Numbered from the stretch's first letter, positions 36,902 to 47,907 are shown. The stretch: 64,000 nt of DNA from Lysobacter capsici (GCF_018732085.1 NZ_CP076103.1:992001-1056000), one strand, 5' to 3'. Notes: a model not told the origin generated them from the letters alone. Made by a program: numbers and translations.

Positions 36902-38521
36902 TCATGCGTCGGCGACGCGCTTGACCACGTAGCGCTGCAGCGCTTCGCGACTGGGTTCATCGAAACGCAGACCGAGCTTCGAGCGCCGCCACAAGATGTC
37001 CTCCACCGTGCGCGCCCACTCAAAATCGATCAGGTAGTCCACCTCGGCCCGATGCAGATCCGATCCGAAGCATTCGCCCAGATCCTCCAGACGCGAGCAG
37101 CTTTCGACGATGCGCAACGCGCGGCTGCCGTAGTTGCGGCACAGCCGCAAGGCCAACGCATCGGGCAGCCACGGGCGGCGCAGGCTGAAATCCTCATGGA
37201 AGGCTTCGAAGTCCGCCCCGGGCAGATCGCCGCCCGGCAGCGGCGCGTCGCCGGTCCAGGCCGCGCGCGGCGCGCCGAACAGCGGCGACAAGGTGTCGCA
37301 GGCTTCTTCGGCGAGTTTGCGCGAGGTGGTCAGTTTGCCGCCGAAGATATTGAGCAGGGGCGCGCCTTCGCGATCGAGCAGCAGCAAGTAGTCGCGAGTG
37401 ATCTCCGAGGCCTTGTCGCTGTCGTCGTCGAGCAGCGGACGCACGCCGCTGTAGGTCCAGACCACATCGGTCGGCCGGATCGGTTGCTTGAAATAACGGG
37501 ACGCCGCCTCGCACAGGTACGTGGTTTCGCTGTCGTCGATGCGCGGCGCGGAGGGGTCGGCCTGGTAATCGACATCAGTGGTGCCGATCAGGGTGTAGTC
37601 GTGTTCGTAGGGGATCGCGAACACGATGCGCCGGTCGGGCTGCTGGAAGATGTAGGCGTGGTCGTGATCGAACAGCCTGGGCACGACGATATGGCTGCCC
37701 TTGATCAGGCGCAGATTGTGCGAATGCGCGACGTGCGCGACTTGGTCGAGGAAGCTCACCGCCCACGGGCCGGTGGCGTTGACCAGGGCGCGCGCACGCA
37801 CGCGGCTGAGCGCGCCGTCGGCGCCGCGCAACTGCACGTCCCAGTGATCCGCGCCGCGCTGCGCATGCACGCAGGCGGTGCGGGTCAGCACGCGCGCGCC
37901 GCGTTCGACGGCGTCCATCGCATTGAGCACGGCCAGACGCGCGTCCTGCACCCAGGCGTCGGAATAGACGAAGCCGCGGAAGAACTCGTCGCGCAGCGGC
38001 CGCCCGGAGATGTGCTTGCGCAGGTTGACCGAGCGCGAACCCGGCAGGTCGCGTCCGCGCCGGCCGCCGAGGCGGTCGTACAGGAACAGGCCGATCCGGA
38101 TCATCCACGCCGGGCGCAGATGCGGCTGGTGCGGCAGCACGAAGCGCAGCGGCCAGATGATGTGCGGCGCCATGCGCAACAGCCGCTTGCGTTCGGCCAG
38201 GGCCTTGCCGACCAGGGCGAATTCGAACTGTTCCAGATAGCGCAGGCCGCCGTGGATGAGCTTGGTGCTGGCGCTGGAGGTATGCGAGGCGATGTCGTCG
38301 CGCTCGCACAGCAGCACCGACAGGCCGCGGCCGGCGGCGTCGCGCGCGATCGCCACGCCGTTGATGCCGCCGCCGACGATCAGCAGATCGACTTCGGGCA
38401 GGTCGACAGGCGGTGGTTCGACGACAGAATCATCGACAGCGCGATGGTCGACAACGGCTCCGCCCACGCCAGGCTGGTCAACAGCGGGCGGGTCGACGCC
38501 GGATACTTCGTGCTCGGTCAT
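36902..38521 (-). CDS. glpD: aerobic glycerol-3-phosphate dehydrogenase
   Basis: 539 residues. The FAD-binding Rossmann motif is VDLLIVGGGINGVAIARDAA; then STKLIHGGLRYLEQFEFALV, LVNATGPWAVSFLD and NIFGGKLTTSRKLAEEA match GlpD. It oxidises glycerol 3-phosphate at the membrane and passes electrons to quinone, completing the glpF-glpK-glpD route. The Rossmann start is preceded by about 43 extra residues made of seven Val-initiated pentapeptides, mostly VDxxx. No other in-frame ATG lies between the tail and the core. Confidence 0.95.
   Translation of the reverse strand: MTEHEVSGVDPPAVDQPGVGGAVVDHRAVDDSVVEPPPVDLPEVDLLIVGGGINGVAIARDAAGRGLSVLLCERDDIASHTSSASTKLIHGGLRYLEQFEFALVGKALAERKRLLRMAPHIIWPLRFVLPHQPHLRPAWMIRIGLFLYDRLGGRRGRDLPGSRSVNLRKHISGRPLRDEFFRGFVYSDAWVQDARLAVLNAMDAVERGARVLTRTACVHAQRGADHWDVQLRGADGALSRVRARALVNATGPWAVSFLDQVAHVAHSHNLRLIKGSHIVVPRLFDHDHAYIFQQPDRRIVFAIPYEHDYTLIGTTDVDYQADPSAPRIDDSETTYLCEAASRYFKQPIRPTDVVWTYSGVRPLLDDDSDKASEITRDYLLLLDREGAPLLNIFGGKLTTSRKLAEEACDTLSPLFGAPRAAWTGDAPLPGGDLPGADFEAFHEDFSLRRPWLPDALALRLCRNYGSRALRIVESCSRLEDLGECFGSDLHRAEVDYLIDFEWARTVEDILWRRSKLGLRFDEPSREALQRYVVKRVADA
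38393..38497 (-). repeat. 15-bp in-frame tandem repeat encoding the glpD N-terminal tail
   Basis: Seven codon-phased 15-bp units, six beginning GTCGA or GTTGA and one GTGGG, encode VDPPA, VDQPG, VGGAV, VDHRA, VDDSV, VEPPP and VDLPE just before the FAD motif. Confidence 0.85.
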
Positions 38522-38665
38522 GCGCTCCCGCGACTGGCTGCGGGTCGCGCGTCGCCGACCCAGGACACATCAGGATGATGGCATACGGTTACCGCGCGAT
38601 TGTTGCCTGGGTTCACATCAATGGCGGGTGAGGGGATTGTGTCGCGCGCGCGGCGCGGGCTGGGC

Positions 38666-38697
38666 AAAAAAATCCCGGTGCCTGACGACACCGGGAA
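38666..38697 (-). terminator. intrinsic terminator of the ilv-leu operon
   Basis: On the minus strand CCCGGTG and CACCGGG form a stem followed by ATTTTTTT. It lies 108 bp after the leuB stop and faces the right way to end that operon. Confidence 0.85.
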
Positions 38698-38804
38698 GGG
38701 GTATGCAACTGCGTGGATCGCTCTTATGACGTGCTTGGTTTACAGCGGGTCACTCACGGGGTTGATCAGGAATATGGCACGGCCGCGCGGTCCGGCGGGC
38801 CGGC

Positions 38805-39893
38805 TCAGTCGCGCAACTCGGCGATCTGGCACGGCAGTTCCAACTGGGCCAGCACCGCGGCGGTGACCTGCGCGGTGGTCGCGGCCTGGCCGGCCGGGGC
38901 CAGGTCGGCGGTGAGCACGCCGGCGTCCAGGACCGCGGCGACCGCCTGTTCGATGCACTCGGCCTCGGCCTGCAGGCCCAGCGAATGGCGCAACAGCATC
39001 GCCGCGCTGAGGAGGGTGCCGCAGGGATTGGCGATGCCGCGGCCGGCGATGTCCGGGGCCGAGCCGTGGATCGGTTCGTACAGGCCGACCTTGCCTTCGC
39101 CCAGCGAGGCCGACGGCAGCAGGCCCAGCGAACCGGCCAGCATCGACGCCTCGTCGGTGAGGATGTCGCCGAACATGTTCTCGGTGACGATCACGTCGAA
39201 CGCGCGCGGCTTGGCGATCAGGTGCATGGCCATCGAATCGACCAGTTGATGCTCAAGGGTGATGTCGGGGAATTCCTCGCGCGCCACCCGCGTGGCCACT
39301 TCGCGCCACAGTCGCGAGGTTTCCAGCACGTTGGCCTTGTCGACGCTGACCACGTGGTTGCGGCGTCCGCGCGCCAGTTCGCAGGCGCGGCGCACGACCC
39401 GTTCGATTTCCTCGACGCTGTATTCGCACAGATCGCTGGCGGTGGTTTCGCCGCGCTGCTTCTGGCCGAAATAGATGCCGCCGGTGAGTTCGCGCACGAC
39501 GATCAGGTCGACCCCGGCCAGCAGATGCGGCTTGATCGGCGACGCGCCGAGCGTGGCCGCATGCGGCTGCACCGGACGCAGGTTGGCGTACAGGCCCAGC
39601 CCTTTGCGCAGCGCCAGCAGGCCTTGCTCGGGACGCACCTTGGCCTTGGGATCGGACCACTTCGGCCCGCCGACCGCGCCGAGCAGCACCGCGTCGGCGC
39701 GCCGGCAGGCGTCGAGGGTGGCGGCCGGCAACGGTTCGCCGGTGGCGTCGATCGCGGCGCCGCCGATCGCGTGTTCGTGCAGGTTGAATTGGTGGCCGTA
39801 GCGGGTCGCGACCGCGCGCAGCACTTCGACCGCGGCGGCGGTGACTTCCGGACCGATGCCGTCGCCCGGCAGAACGACGATGTCAGCGCGCAT
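38805..39893 (-). CDS. leuB: 3-isopropylmalate dehydrogenase
   Basis: 362 residues. Motifs: [70 protein letters not shown] and [19 protein letters not shown]. It oxidises and decarboxylates 3-isopropylmalate with NAD+ in leucine synthesis. It is the last gene of the operon and overlaps leuD by 11 bp. Confidence 0.97.
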   Translation of the reverse strand: MRADIVVLPGDGIGPEVTAAAVEVLRAVATRYGHQFNLHEHAIGGAAIDATGEPLPAATLDACRRADAVLLGAVGGPKWSDPKAKVRPEQGLLALRKGLGLYANLRPVQPHAATLGASPIKPHLLAGVDLIVVRELTGGIYFGQKQRGETTASDLCEYSVEEIERVVRRACELARGRRNHVVSVDKANVLETSRLWREVATRVAREEFPDITLEHQLVDSMAMHLIAKPRAFDVIVTENMFGDILTDEASMLAGSLGLLPSASLGEGKVGLYEPIHGSAPDIAGRGIANPCGTLLSAAMLLRHSLGLQAEAECIEQAVAAVLDAGVLTADLAPAGQAATTAQVTAAVLAQLELPCQIAELRD

Positions 39894-40527
39894 GGGTTTG
39901 CTCCTGTGTAGTGTTCCGCGCCGTCTCGCGACGCTGTTCGAAATGGTGGATGGCGTCGATCTGGCGCAACAGGTAACCGAGCTGATCGACGCCTTCGATC
40001 AGGCAGGTCTGGGCGAAGGCGTCGAGCGGAAACTCGACCGCGCGGCCGTCGGGCAAGTGCAAGGTGCGGGTGCGCACGTCGATGCGCAGTTCGATGCCGG
40101 GTCGGTCGAGCAGTTCGTCGAGCAGGTCCTGCGCGACCACGATCGGCAGCAGGCCGTTCTTGAGCGAATTGCTGCGGAAGATGTCGGCGATCTCGCTGCT
40201 GATCACCGCGCGCAGGCCCAGGTCGGTCAAGGCCCACGGCGCGTGTTCGCGCGAGGAACCGCAACCGAAGTTGCGCCCGGCGACCAGGATCGCCGCGCCG
40301 GCGTTATGCGGCTTGTTGAGTTCGAACTCCGGATTGGGCGAACCGTCGGCGAGGTAGCGCCAGTCGTTGAAGGCGAATCGGCCCAGGCCCTTGCGTTCGG
40401 TGGTGGTCAGGAACCGCGCGGGAATGATCTGGTCGGTGTCGATGTTGCGTTCGCGCAGCACCGCGGTGCGCGAGATCAGTTCGACGAAACCGGCGTCGGC
40501 GGAGGCTGAATGGACGGATGCGGACAT
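39883..40527 (-). CDS. leuD: isopropylmalate isomerase small subunit
   Basis: 214 residues. Motifs: [56 protein letters not shown]. It forms the isomerase with LeuC, turning 2- into 3-isopropylmalate. Its ATG shares the A of the leuC stop, and its end overlaps leuB by 11 bp, which suggests translational coupling. Confidence 0.97.
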   Translation of the reverse strand: MSASVHSASADAGFVELISRTAVLRERNIDTDQIIPARFLTTTERKGLGRFAFNDWRYLADGSPNPEFELNKPHNAGAAILVAGRNFGCGSSREHAPWALTDLGLRAVISSEIADIFRSNSLKNGLLPIVVAQDLLDELLDRPGIELRIDVRTRTLHLPDGRAVEFPLDAFAQTCLIEGVDQLGYLLRQIDAIHHFEQRRETARNTTQEQTHAR

Positions 40528-41963
40528 CACGCGACCTCCTTGATCGACGGGTTGAACGCCGGGTCGAGGTAATCGCGCGGATCGACCACGTGCCCGGCGA
40601 CCGCGCACGCGGCGGCGGTCAGCGGCGAGGCGAGCAAGGTGCGCGCGCCCTTGCCCTGGCGGCCTTCGAAATTGCGATTGCTGGTGGACACGGCCAACTG
40701 GCCGGCGCCGACCAGATCGCCGTTCATGGCGATGCACATCGAGCAGCCCGGCTCGCGCCATTCGGCGCCGGCCGCGCGCACCACCGCGTCGATGCCTTCG
40801 GCTTCGGCGTCGCGCTTGACCTGTTCGGAACCGGGCACCACCAGCATGCGCACGCGCGGATGCACGTGGCGGCCGCGCAGCACGTCGGCGGCCTGGCGCA
40901 GATCGGACAAGCGCGAATTGGTGCAACTGCCGACGAACACCACATCGACCGGCCGTCCGGTCATCGCCGCGCCGCCGTCGAAGCCCATGTAGGCCAGCGC
41001 CTTGGCTTCGTCGGCATCGCGTCCCTGCGGAAGGTGCGCGTCGACCGCGGCGACCTGGCCCGGATGCGTGCCCCAGGTCAGGGTCGGCTTGATCGCGCTG
41101 GCGTCGATATGCACTTCGCGATCGAAGCTGGCGCCGTCGTCGGTCTTGAACTCGCTCCAGCGCGCGACCGCTCGCTCCCAGTCGGCGCCGCGCGGCGCGC
41201 GCGGGGTCTTGGCGAGGTAATCGTAGGTGACTTGATCGGGCGCGATCAGGCCGGCGCGCGCGCCGGCTTCGATCGACATGTTGCATACGGTCATGCGTTC
41301 GTCCATCGACAGCGCGCGGATGGTCGAGCCGCGGTATTCGATGACGTGGCCGGTGCCGCCGTTGACGCCGATCTCGCCGATGACGTGCAGGATCAGGTCC
41401 TTCGCGCCGACGCCGGGCGCGAGCTCGCCTTCGACGTTGATCGCCAACGTCTTGGCGCGACGTTGCAGCAGGCACTGGGTCGCGAGCACGTGGCCGACTT
41501 CGCTGGTGCCGATGCCGAAGGCCAGTGCGCCGAACGCGCCATGGGTGGCGGTGTGGCTGTCGCCGCAGACGATGGTCTGGCCGGGCTGGGTCAGGCCGAG
41601 TTCGGGACCGATCACGTGGACGATGCCGCGGTAGTCGCTGTCGAAATCGAACAGCTCCACGCCGTGGCGTTCGCAGTTGCGGCGCAGGGTGTCGACCTGA
41701 TGCTCGGCTTCGGCAGTGTAGTAGGGCAGCTGGCCGTTGGCGTTGGCCGGCAGGGTCGGGGTGGAATGATCGAGGGTGCCCTTGGTCAGGTCGGGCCGGC
41801 GCGGCGACAGGCCGCGCGCTTCGAGTTCGGCGAAGGCCTGCGGCGAGGTGACCTCGTGGATCAGGTGCAGATCGATGTACAGCACCGCGGGCGCGGCGTC
41901 GCTTTCGGGCGCGACCAGATGCGCGTTCCAGAGTTTTTCGAACAGGGTGGTGGGTGTGGTCAT
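40527..41963 (-). CDS. leuC: isopropylmalate isomerase large subunit
   Basis: 478 residues, aconitase family. The 4Fe-4S cysteines lie in [16 protein letters not shown] and [31 protein letters not shown] is also diagnostic. It is separated from leuA by 171 bp that contain a REP pair, the largest gap in the operon. Confidence 0.97.
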   Translation of the reverse strand: MTTPTTLFEKLWNAHLVAPESDAAPAVLYIDLHLIHEVTSPQAFAELEARGLSPRRPDLTKGTLDHSTPTLPANANGQLPYYTAEAEHQVDTLRRNCERHGVELFDFDSDYRGIVHVIGPELGLTQPGQTIVCGDSHTATHGAFGALAFGIGTSEVGHVLATQCLLQRRAKTLAINVEGELAPGVGAKDLILHVIGEIGVNGGTGHVIEYRGSTIRALSMDERMTVCNMSIEAGARAGLIAPDQVTYDYLAKTPRAPRGADWERAVARWSEFKTDDGASFDREVHIDASAIKPTLTWGTHPGQVAAVDAHLPQGRDADEAKALAYMGFDGGAAMTGRPVDVVFVGSCTNSRLSDLRQAADVLRGRHVHPRVRMLVVPGSEQVKRDAEAEGIDAVVRAAGAEWREPGCSMCIAMNGDLVGAGQLAVSTSNRNFEGRQGKGARTLLASPLTAAACAVAGHVVDPRDYLDPAFNPSIKEVA

Positions 41964-42025
41964 GAGTTGAGTGGGTTCGCTTTGGCGTTCGGCGTGAGCA
42001 TGGTGTTGGCTGTTGTCTTTGGCTC

Positions 42026-42135
42026 CTTCTCCCGCTTGCGGGAGAAGGCTGGGATGAGGGTGCTTTGGTCGTTGCGGATTCGCGGCGATCCTCGGCCCTC
42101 ACCCCAACCCCTCTCCCGCATGCGGGAGAGGGGCT
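42026..42135. repeat. inverted pair of CTCTCCCGC...GCGGGAGAGGG-family repeats between leuA and leuC
   Basis: Arms at about 42026-42060 (CTTCTCCCGCTTGCGGGAGAAG) and 42096-42135 (CTCTCCCGCATGCGGGAGAG), each palindromic and paired head to head. The last arm touches the leuA stop codon. Confidence 0.85.
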
Positions 42136-43724
42136 TAAGCGGTTGCGGCGAGTCGCTTCTGCGGCGCCTGCTGCGTGCGATGCATCCGATTCGCCAACTC
42201 CAGCCAGGCCAGCGCGCTGGCTTCGATGATGTCGGTGCTGGTGCCCGAGCCGGTCAGCTCCACGCCGTCCACGCGCGCAGTCACGCTGGCCTGGCCCTGG
42301 GCGTCGTCGCCGGTGGTCACGCTGGAGACGTTGTAGCTGTCGATGCGCAGCGCCACGCCGGTCGCGCGTGCCAACGCGGCGAACAGCGCATGCACGGGGC
42401 CGTCGCCGACCGCCGCTTCGCTGACCGTCGCGCCTTCGGGATCGACCAGTTGCACGCTCGCGGTCGGCAGGCTGCCGTCGGACACACCGGTGCTGACATG
42501 CGCGCGCATCAGGCGGTAGCCGCGCGCGGCCTTGGCGTCGGCGCCGAGCACCAGCGCTTCCAGGTCGGCGTCGAACACTTCGCGCTTCTTCTCGGCCAAG
42601 GTCTTGAACGCCGCGAACACCGCGTTCAAGCGCGCTTCGTCCAGGCTGAAGCCCAGCGTCTGCAGGCGATCGCTCAATGCGGCGCGGCCGCTGTGGCGGC
42701 CCATCACCATCTGCGACTGCGCCCAACCGACGGTTTCCGGATGCATGATCTCGTAGGTGCCGCGATGCTTGAGCATGCCGTGCTGGTGGATGCCCGACTC
42801 GTGCGCGAACGCGTTCTGGCCGACGATCGCCTTGTTGCGCTGGACCACCATGCCGGTGATGCGCGACAGCAGGCGCGAGGTCGGCACCAGCCGGCGGGTG
42901 TCGATGCGGGTGCCGACGCCGTAGTAAGCGTTGCGCACGCGCAGCGCCATCACCAGTTCTTCCAGCGCGCAATTGCCGGCGCGCTCGCCGATGCCGTTGA
43001 CGGTGCATTCGACCTGACGCGCGCCGCCTTCGATCGCGGCCAGGCTGTTGGCCACCGCCAGGCCCAGGTCGTTGTGGCAGTGCGCGCTGAACACGGCTTG
43101 GTCGGCGTCGCGGACGTTGGCGCGCAGGTATTCGAACAGCGCGCGGATCTCGCTCGGCGTGGTGTAGCCGACCGTGTCGGGAATGTTCAAGGTGCGCGCG
43201 CCGGCGGCGACCGCGGCGCTGCAGATCTGCGCCAGATAGTCGTGCTCGGTGCGCAGGGCGTCTTCGGCCGAGAACTCGACGTCGTCGACGTACTTGCGCG
43301 CCTGCTCGACCGCCGCGACCGCGCGCTCCAGCACCTGCTGCTTGTCCAGGTTTAACTTGTGCTGGCGATGCAGCGGGCTGGTCGAGATGAACACGTGGAT
43401 GCGCGGCTTGGCCGCGCCGTCGAGCGCGCGCGCGCAGGCTTCGATGTCGCCGGGATGGCAGCGCGCCAGGGTGGCGAGGGTGGAGCCGCGCACTTCGCGC
43501 ACGATCGCGCGGGTGCCTTCGAGGTCGGCTTCGGAACTGGCGGGGAATCCGGCTTCGATCACGTCCACGCCGAGTTCGCTCAGGGCGTGCGCGAAGCGGA
43601 GCTTCTGCGTGGCGCTCATGCTGCAGCCGGGCGACTGTTCGCCGTCGCGCAGGCTGGTGTCGAAGATCGTGACGTGGGGCTGGGCGTCGGTAATGGGGCT
43701 TACCGGGCCGGATGGATCGTTCAT
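42135..43724 (-). CDS. leuA: 2-isopropylmalate synthase
   Basis: 529 residues from ATG 43724 (AGAGGAA upstream). Motifs: [51 protein letters not shown] (HxH metal site), [13 protein letters not shown]. The C-terminal regulatory domain (from about 390) that binds leucine is present, so feedback inhibition is expected. It condenses acetyl-CoA with 2-ketoisovalerate. The ATG overlaps the ilvA stop by 4 bp (ATGA). Confidence 0.97.
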   Translation of the reverse strand: MNDPSGPVSPITDAQPHVTIFDTSLRDGEQSPGCSMSATQKLRFAHALSELGVDVIEAGFPASSEADLEGTRAIVREVRGSTLATLARCHPGDIEACARALDGAAKPRIHVFISTSPLHRQHKLNLDKQQVLERAVAAVEQARKYVDDVEFSAEDALRTEHDYLAQICSAAVAAGARTLNIPDTVGYTTPSEIRALFEYLRANVRDADQAVFSAHCHNDLGLAVANSLAAIEGGARQVECTVNGIGERAGNCALEELVMALRVRNAYYGVGTRIDTRRLVPTSRLLSRITGMVVQRNKAIVGQNAFAHESGIHQHGMLKHRGTYEIMHPETVGWAQSQMVMGRHSGRAALSDRLQTLGFSLDEARLNAVFAAFKTLAEKKREVFDADLEALVLGADAKAARGYRLMRAHVSTGVSDGSLPTASVQLVDPEGATVSEAAVGDGPVHALFAALARATGVALRIDSYNVSSVTTGDDAQGQASVTARVDGVELTGSGTSTDIIEASALAWLELANRMHRTQQAPQKRLAATA

Positions 43725-44869
43725 GCGGGCAGTTCCTCTGTTGCGTCTGAATGCTGCGGGGAAGGGCTTGCTGCGTGGGGCCGCGCGGGTTGGGCCGCGG
43801 CGTCGAAGGAAAGATTGGCGAGCTTGTAAATGTCCGCCTCGACGGCGGTGTCGCGGCCGAGCGCTTCGCGCGCGCGGCGGCGCGGACGGCGCGGCGCGCG
43901 CGGACGCACTTCCGACAGCAGGCGCGCGAGCACGCCGGCATCGAGATTGCCGCCGGAAACCACCGCGCATTTGCGCTTGCCGGCGATGCGCCGGCCGGCG
44001 GCCAGCGCCAGCGCGCCGGCGCCTTCGGCGATGATGTGTTCTTCCAGGGCCAGACGGACCAGGGTTTCGCGCAGTTCGGCTTCGCGCACGATCACCACGT
44101 CGTCCAGCAAGGTGCTCAGCACGCGCTCGGTCAAACGGCCGGGGTCTTTCACGCGTACGCCGTCGGCCAGGGTCGCGGCCGGTTCGATCAGGCGGCGATC
44201 GCCGCGCAGGGCGCGCGCCATCGAGTCGACGCCTTCGACCTGCGCGCCGATCACCCGCACGCGCTTGGCCGCGGCCGAGCCCGACAGCAGTTCCGATTTC
44301 AATGCGATCGCCACGCCGGCGGCGAGGCCGCCGCCGCCGATCGGCACCAGCATCACGTCGGGCGCGAACGCGGCCAGTTCCAGCGCGACCGTGCCTTGTC
44401 CGGCGATCACGTCGGGGTCGTCGAACGCCGACAGCAGTCGGTAATCGTGCTGATCGGCCAGTTCGATCGCGAAGGCCTTGGCTTCGTCGTAGGTGTCGCC
44501 GTGCAGGCGCACGGTTGCGCCCCAGTGGGCGACGCCGGCGATCTTGGTCTGCGGCGCACAGCGCGGCATCACCGTGATCACGTTGACGCCCAGGCGGTAC
44601 GCCGCCCAGGCCAGGCCTTGCGCGTGATTGCCGGCCGAGGCGGCGATCACCGTGCGGTGATCGCCGCGTTCGCGTGCGGCCAGCAGCGCGTTGAGCGCGC
44701 CGCGCACCTTGTACGAACCGGTGCGTTGCAGGTTTTCCAGCTTCAACCAGCAGCCGAACCGCTCGGCGTGGTGCAGCGGCGTGGGGTCCAGGTAGCGGCG
44801 CAGCCGCGCCTGCGCCGCCAACAAGTCGGCGGCGCTGATCTGGGCCAGGCTGGCTACGTCGCAGTCCAC
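43721..44869 (-). CDS. ilvA: threonine dehydratase, catalytic domain only
   Basis: 382 residues. The PLP lysine is in [15 protein letters not shown], the phosphate loop is [15 protein letters not shown], and [13 protein letters not shown] is typical. It deaminates threonine to 2-ketobutyrate, the first step towards isoleucine. Biosynthetic IlvA usually has about 500 residues with ACT-like domains binding Ile and Val; these are missing. Instead there is a short Arg/Pro-rich tail ([17 protein letters not shown]). It could equally be labelled TdcB-like, but the operon position supports a biosynthetic role. Confidence 0.9.
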   Translation of the reverse strand: MDCDVASLAQISAADLLAAQARLRRYLDPTPLHHAERFGCWLKLENLQRTGSYKVRGALNALLAARERGDHRTVIAASAGNHAQGLAWAAYRLGVNVITVMPRCAPQTKIAGVAHWGATVRLHGDTYDEAKAFAIELADQHDYRLLSAFDDPDVIAGQGTVALELAAFAPDVMLVPIGGGGLAAGVAIALKSELLSGSAAAKRVRVIGAQVEGVDSMARALRGDRRLIEPAATLADGVRVKDPGRLTERVLSTLLDDVVIVREAELRETLVRLALEEHIIAEGAGALALAAGRRIAGKRKCAVVSGGNLDAGVLARLLSEVRPRAPRRPRRRAREALGRDTAVEADIYKLANLSFDAAAQPARPHAASPSPQHSDATEELPA

Positions 44870-44871
44870 GA

Positions 44872-45930
44872 TCAGACCGGAGTCAGCCAGGAGGCGTACT
44901 GGCTTTCCTGTCCGCGCACCACGCGCGCGTACAGCGCGGCCAGCTCGCGGGTGACCGGGTTGTCGCCGAATTCGCGGCGGTCCAGCACCGCGATCGCGGT
45001 GGCTTCGGCGGCGGTGCCGCAGACGAACACTTCATCCGCATCCAGCAGTTCGTGCAGCGTGACTTCGCGCGATTCGGCTCCCGACAGTTCGATCATGGTG
45101 TCGCGGGTGATGCCGGGCAGCGCATCGCGATGATCGACCGAGGTGATCACCGAGTTCTTGACCATGAACACGTTGGCGCCGGTGCATTCGACCACGAAGC
45201 CCTTGTCGTCGGTGAACAGCGCTTCGTCGAAACCGCGTTGCTTGGCTTCGCGCTTGGCCAGGATCGAATTGACGTAGGCGCCGCTGAGCTTGAGCGGCGG
45301 CATCGAGGTGGCCGGGTTGCGCTTCCACGGCGACACGGTCAGGCGGGTGCGCGCGCCGCCCAGATGCACGACCTTGGCCAGAGTCGCGATCATCAGGTGC
45401 TGGGTCAGCGGATCGACGTCCAGGCCGATGGTGCCGGTGCCCATCCAGGTCAGCGGACGGATGTAGGCGTCGCGGTGGCCGTTGGCGCGCAGCGTGGCGA
45501 GCGTGGCCTGGCTGGCGCGTTCGATGTCGAAGTCGATGCCGAACATGTCCGCGCCCTTGCGCATGCGCTGCATGTGCTCGGGCAGGCGGAACACCGCCGC
45601 GCCGCCGTCGGCGGTGGCGTAGCTGCGGATGCCTTCGAACACCGCGGTGCCGTAATGCATGGCGTGGGTGGTCAGTGGGGCTTCGGGGGCGTCGCCGGCG
45701 ATGAAGTGACCGTCGAACCACACCAGCGGAGGATCAACCGCAATCGGGACTTCACCACGATCGTAGGACTTAGAACGACCAGATGCGGTCGAGTCGTGAT
45801 TCTCGGATGTTTCACCGCGTTCGCTACGCGCCGGCGCATAACTACGTTCCCGCACCGCCGCGGCCGCCAGCCCGGCATGTTGGGTCGGCGTCGCCGCCGC
45901 TTGTTCAAGCGTTTCAGTGGTCAGCTGCAT
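44872..45930 (-). CDS. ilvE: branched-chain amino-acid aminotransferase with N-terminal extension
   Basis: 352 residues from ATG 45930 (GAGG upstream). Class IV aminotransferase core: [38 protein letters not shown], the PLP Lys in [19 protein letters not shown], and [13 protein letters not shown]. It transaminates the three 2-keto acids to Ile, Leu and Val. The core begins near residue 68; the preceding Ala/Thr/Arg-rich segment is unusual for the family and has no internal ATG. It overlaps ilvM by 10 bp and ends 2 nt before ilvA. Confidence 0.93.
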   Translation of the reverse strand: MQLTTETLEQAAATPTQHAGLAAAAVRERSYAPARSERGETSENHDSTASGRSKSYDRGEVPIAVDPPLVWFDGHFIAGDAPEAPLTTHAMHYGTAVFEGIRSYATADGGAAVFRLPEHMQRMRKGADMFGIDFDIERASQATLATLRANGHRDAYIRPLTWMGTGTIGLDVDPLTQHLMIATLAKVVHLGGARTRLTVSPWKRNPATSMPPLKLSGAYVNSILAKREAKQRGFDEALFTDDKGFVVECTGANVFMVKNSVITSVDHRDALPGITRDTMIELSGAESREVTLHELLDADEVFVCGTAAEATAIAVLDRREFGDNPVTRELAALYARVVRGQESQYASWLTPV

Positions 45931-46157
45931 GGAGAAACCTCAACGGCAAGACAGTCGTAAAGCTTGGCGAGCTGGCTCTGCAACGCGGTGTCGGCGCGAT
46001 CGCCTTCCACCGTCATGCGCAGATGCCAGCGATCGCCGTCGGGTTGCGCTTCGCCGTCCACCGACAGGGGACGGAAACCGCGGCGTTCGGCGGCGCCCAG
46101 TACGCGAGCCAGCGCGCCTTCGGCCTGGCGCAGGGTCAGTTCAAGCTGGTATCGCAT
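45921..46157 (-). CDS. ilvM: acetolactate synthase small subunit (IlvM-type ACT protein)
   Basis: 78 residues, a single ACT-like domain (MRYQLELTLRQAEGALARVL ... VEGDR..TALQSQLAKLYDCLAVEV). Length and position right after ilvG identify it as the regulatory subunit of acetohydroxyacid synthase II. The ATG lies 17 bp inside the end of ilvG, and AGGAGG lies just upstream, so it is translationally coupled. Confidence 0.9.
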   Translation of the reverse strand: MRYQLELTLRQAEGALARVLGAAERRGFRPLSVDGEAQPDGDRWHLRMTVEGDRADTALQSQLAKLYDCLAVEVSPCS

Positions 46158-47907
46158 GGGCGTCCTCCTTTTCGGCGGTGGGTGGCGTGAGACTCGTGAT
46201 CGCGTCGGCGTCGCCCGCTTCCGGGTCGAGCATCTGCGCGTTGTTGTGATTCGGCGGAACCAGCGGCCAGACGTTGGCGGCCTGGTCGATGGCGACATGC
46301 AGCAGCACGGGACCTGGCGTTTGCAGCATGTAGTGCAGCGCTTCCTCGACCGAGTCGGCGCGGTCGACATACATCGCCTTAACCCCGAACGCGGCGGCCA
46401 ATGCGCAGAAGTCCGGGTTGTCGGACAGATCGACTTCGGAATAGCGGCGTTCGAAGAACAGTTCCTGCCACTGCCGGACCATGCCCAGGGCCTGGTTGTC
46501 GAGCAGTACGATCTTCACCGGCAGGCGGTAGCGCGCGATCGTCGCCAGCTCCTGCACGTTCATCAGGAACGAGCCGTCGCCGCTGACGCAGATCACCGGC
46601 GCGTTGTCGCCGTCGGGCTGGTGCAAGGCGAGTTGCGCACCCAGCGCGGCGGGAACGCCGAAACCCATCGCGCCCAGCGCGCCGCTGGTCAGATGCTTGC
46701 GCGGGTCGTTGAATTGCCAGTGTTGCGCCACCCACATCTGATGCTGGCCGACATCGCACGAGACGATGGCGTCCGGCGCCAGTTCCGACAGGCGCCGCAG
46801 CAGCGCCGGCGCGTACACGGTTTCGCCGGGCGCGTCGTAACGCGGCGCGCAGTCGCGCTTGCGTTGCAGACAGGTGTCGCGCCAGGCGCGGCGCGCGCCG
46901 CCGTTGCGGGCCTGAAGTTGCGCGGTGACCGGCGGAGTCAGCGCATCCAGCGAACGGCGCAGGTCGCCCTGCACCGCGGCATCGGCGTAACGCAGCTTGC
47001 CGATCTCGCAGGCGTCCAGATCCATGTGGACCACCCGCGCGTTCGGTGCGAACTCGGCCAGCTTGCCGGTGGCGCGATCGTCGAAACGCGCGCCGACCAC
47101 GATCAGCAGATCGCATTCCTGCACCGACAGATTCGCCGCGCGGTTGCCGTGCATGCCGAGCATGCCCAGGTTCAGGGCGTGCTCGGCCGGCAGCGCGCCC
47201 AGCCCCTTCAAGGTCAGCACCGACGGGATCTGACTGCCCTCGACGAAGGCGCGGAACGATTCGACTGCATCGCCCAGCGAAATGCCGCCGCCGCCGTAGA
47301 TCAGCGGCTTCTTCGCATGCGCGATCAAGGCCGCGGCTTCGTGATAGGCCGCGTCGGGCGCGAACGCGACCGCGTCGGTCGGCAGCGGGACGTGCGCGGC
47401 CAAATGCGAGGCGTCCTGGTTCTGCACGTCCTTCGGCAGATCGATCAGCACCGGACCGGGGCGGCCCGAACGCGCTAGGCGAAACGCTTCGCCGACGATG
47501 CGCGGCAACTCATCGACGCTGCGCGCGAGGAAGCTGTGCTTGACGATCGGCATGGTCATGCCGAACACGTCCAGTTCCTGGAACGCGTCGGTGCCCATGA
47601 GCGAGGTCGCGACCTGCCCGGTGATCGCCACCATCGGCACCGAGTCCAGCATCGCATCGGCGATGCCGGTGACCAGGTTGGAGGCACCGGGTCCGGAAGT
47701 CGCTACGCACACCCCGACTCGCCCGCTGGCACGGGCGTAGCCGTTCGCCGCGAAAGCCGCGCCTTGCTCGTGACGGACCAGGATGTGTTTCAGGTCCGAA
47801 CCATGCAGGGCATCGTAGAAAGGCATGATCGTGCCGCCCGGATAACCGAACAGCACGTCCACCCCTTCTGCGGCCAGTGCTTGCACCAGCCAGCGGGCAC
47901 CGTTCAT
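46141..47907 (-). CDS. ilvG: acetolactate synthase large subunit
   Basis: 588 residues. ThDP enzyme motifs: VLFGYPGGTIMPFYDAL, VRHEQGAAFAANGYARASG (catalytic Glu), ATSGPGASNLVTGIADA, and the GDGSFLMNVQELATIARYRL ThDP site followed by a conserved Asn. It makes acetolactate and acetohydroxybutyrate from pyruvate and 2-ketobutyrate. The frame is intact, unlike the frameshifted ilvG of E. coli K-12. Its ATG shares one base with the ilvC stop. Confidence 0.97.
   Translation of the reverse strand: MNGARWLVQALAAEGVDVLFGYPGGTIMPFYDALHGSDLKHILVRHEQGAAFAANGYARASGRVGVCVATSGPGASNLVTGIADAMLDSVPMVAITGQVATSLMGTDAFQELDVFGMTMPIVKHSFLARSVDELPRIVGEAFRLARSGRPGPVLIDLPKDVQNQDASHLAAHVPLPTDAVAFAPDAAYHEAAALIAHAKKPLIYGGGGISLGDAVESFRAFVEGSQIPSVLTLKGLGALPAEHALNLGMLGMHGNRAANLSVQECDLLIVVGARFDDRATGKLAEFAPNARVVHMDLDACEIGKLRYADAAVQGDLRRSLDALTPPVTAQLQARNGGARRAWRDTCLQRKRDCAPRYDAPGETVYAPALLRRLSELAPDAIVSCDVGQHQMWVAQHWQFNDPRKHLTSGALGAMGFGVPAALGAQLALHQPDGDNAPVICVSGDGSFLMNVQELATIARYRLPVKIVLLDNQALGMVRQWQELFFERRYSEVDLSDNPDFCALAAAFGVKAMYVDRADSVEEALHYMLQTPGPVLLHVAIDQAANVWPLVPPNHNNAQMLDPEAGDADAITSLTPPTAEKEDAHAIPA

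Noticed and set aside
39883..43941. A 1352-codon minus-strand frame across leuA-leuC-leuD
   Set aside because: Only its last part (leuD, from 40527) is real; the rest is out of frame with leuC and leuA.
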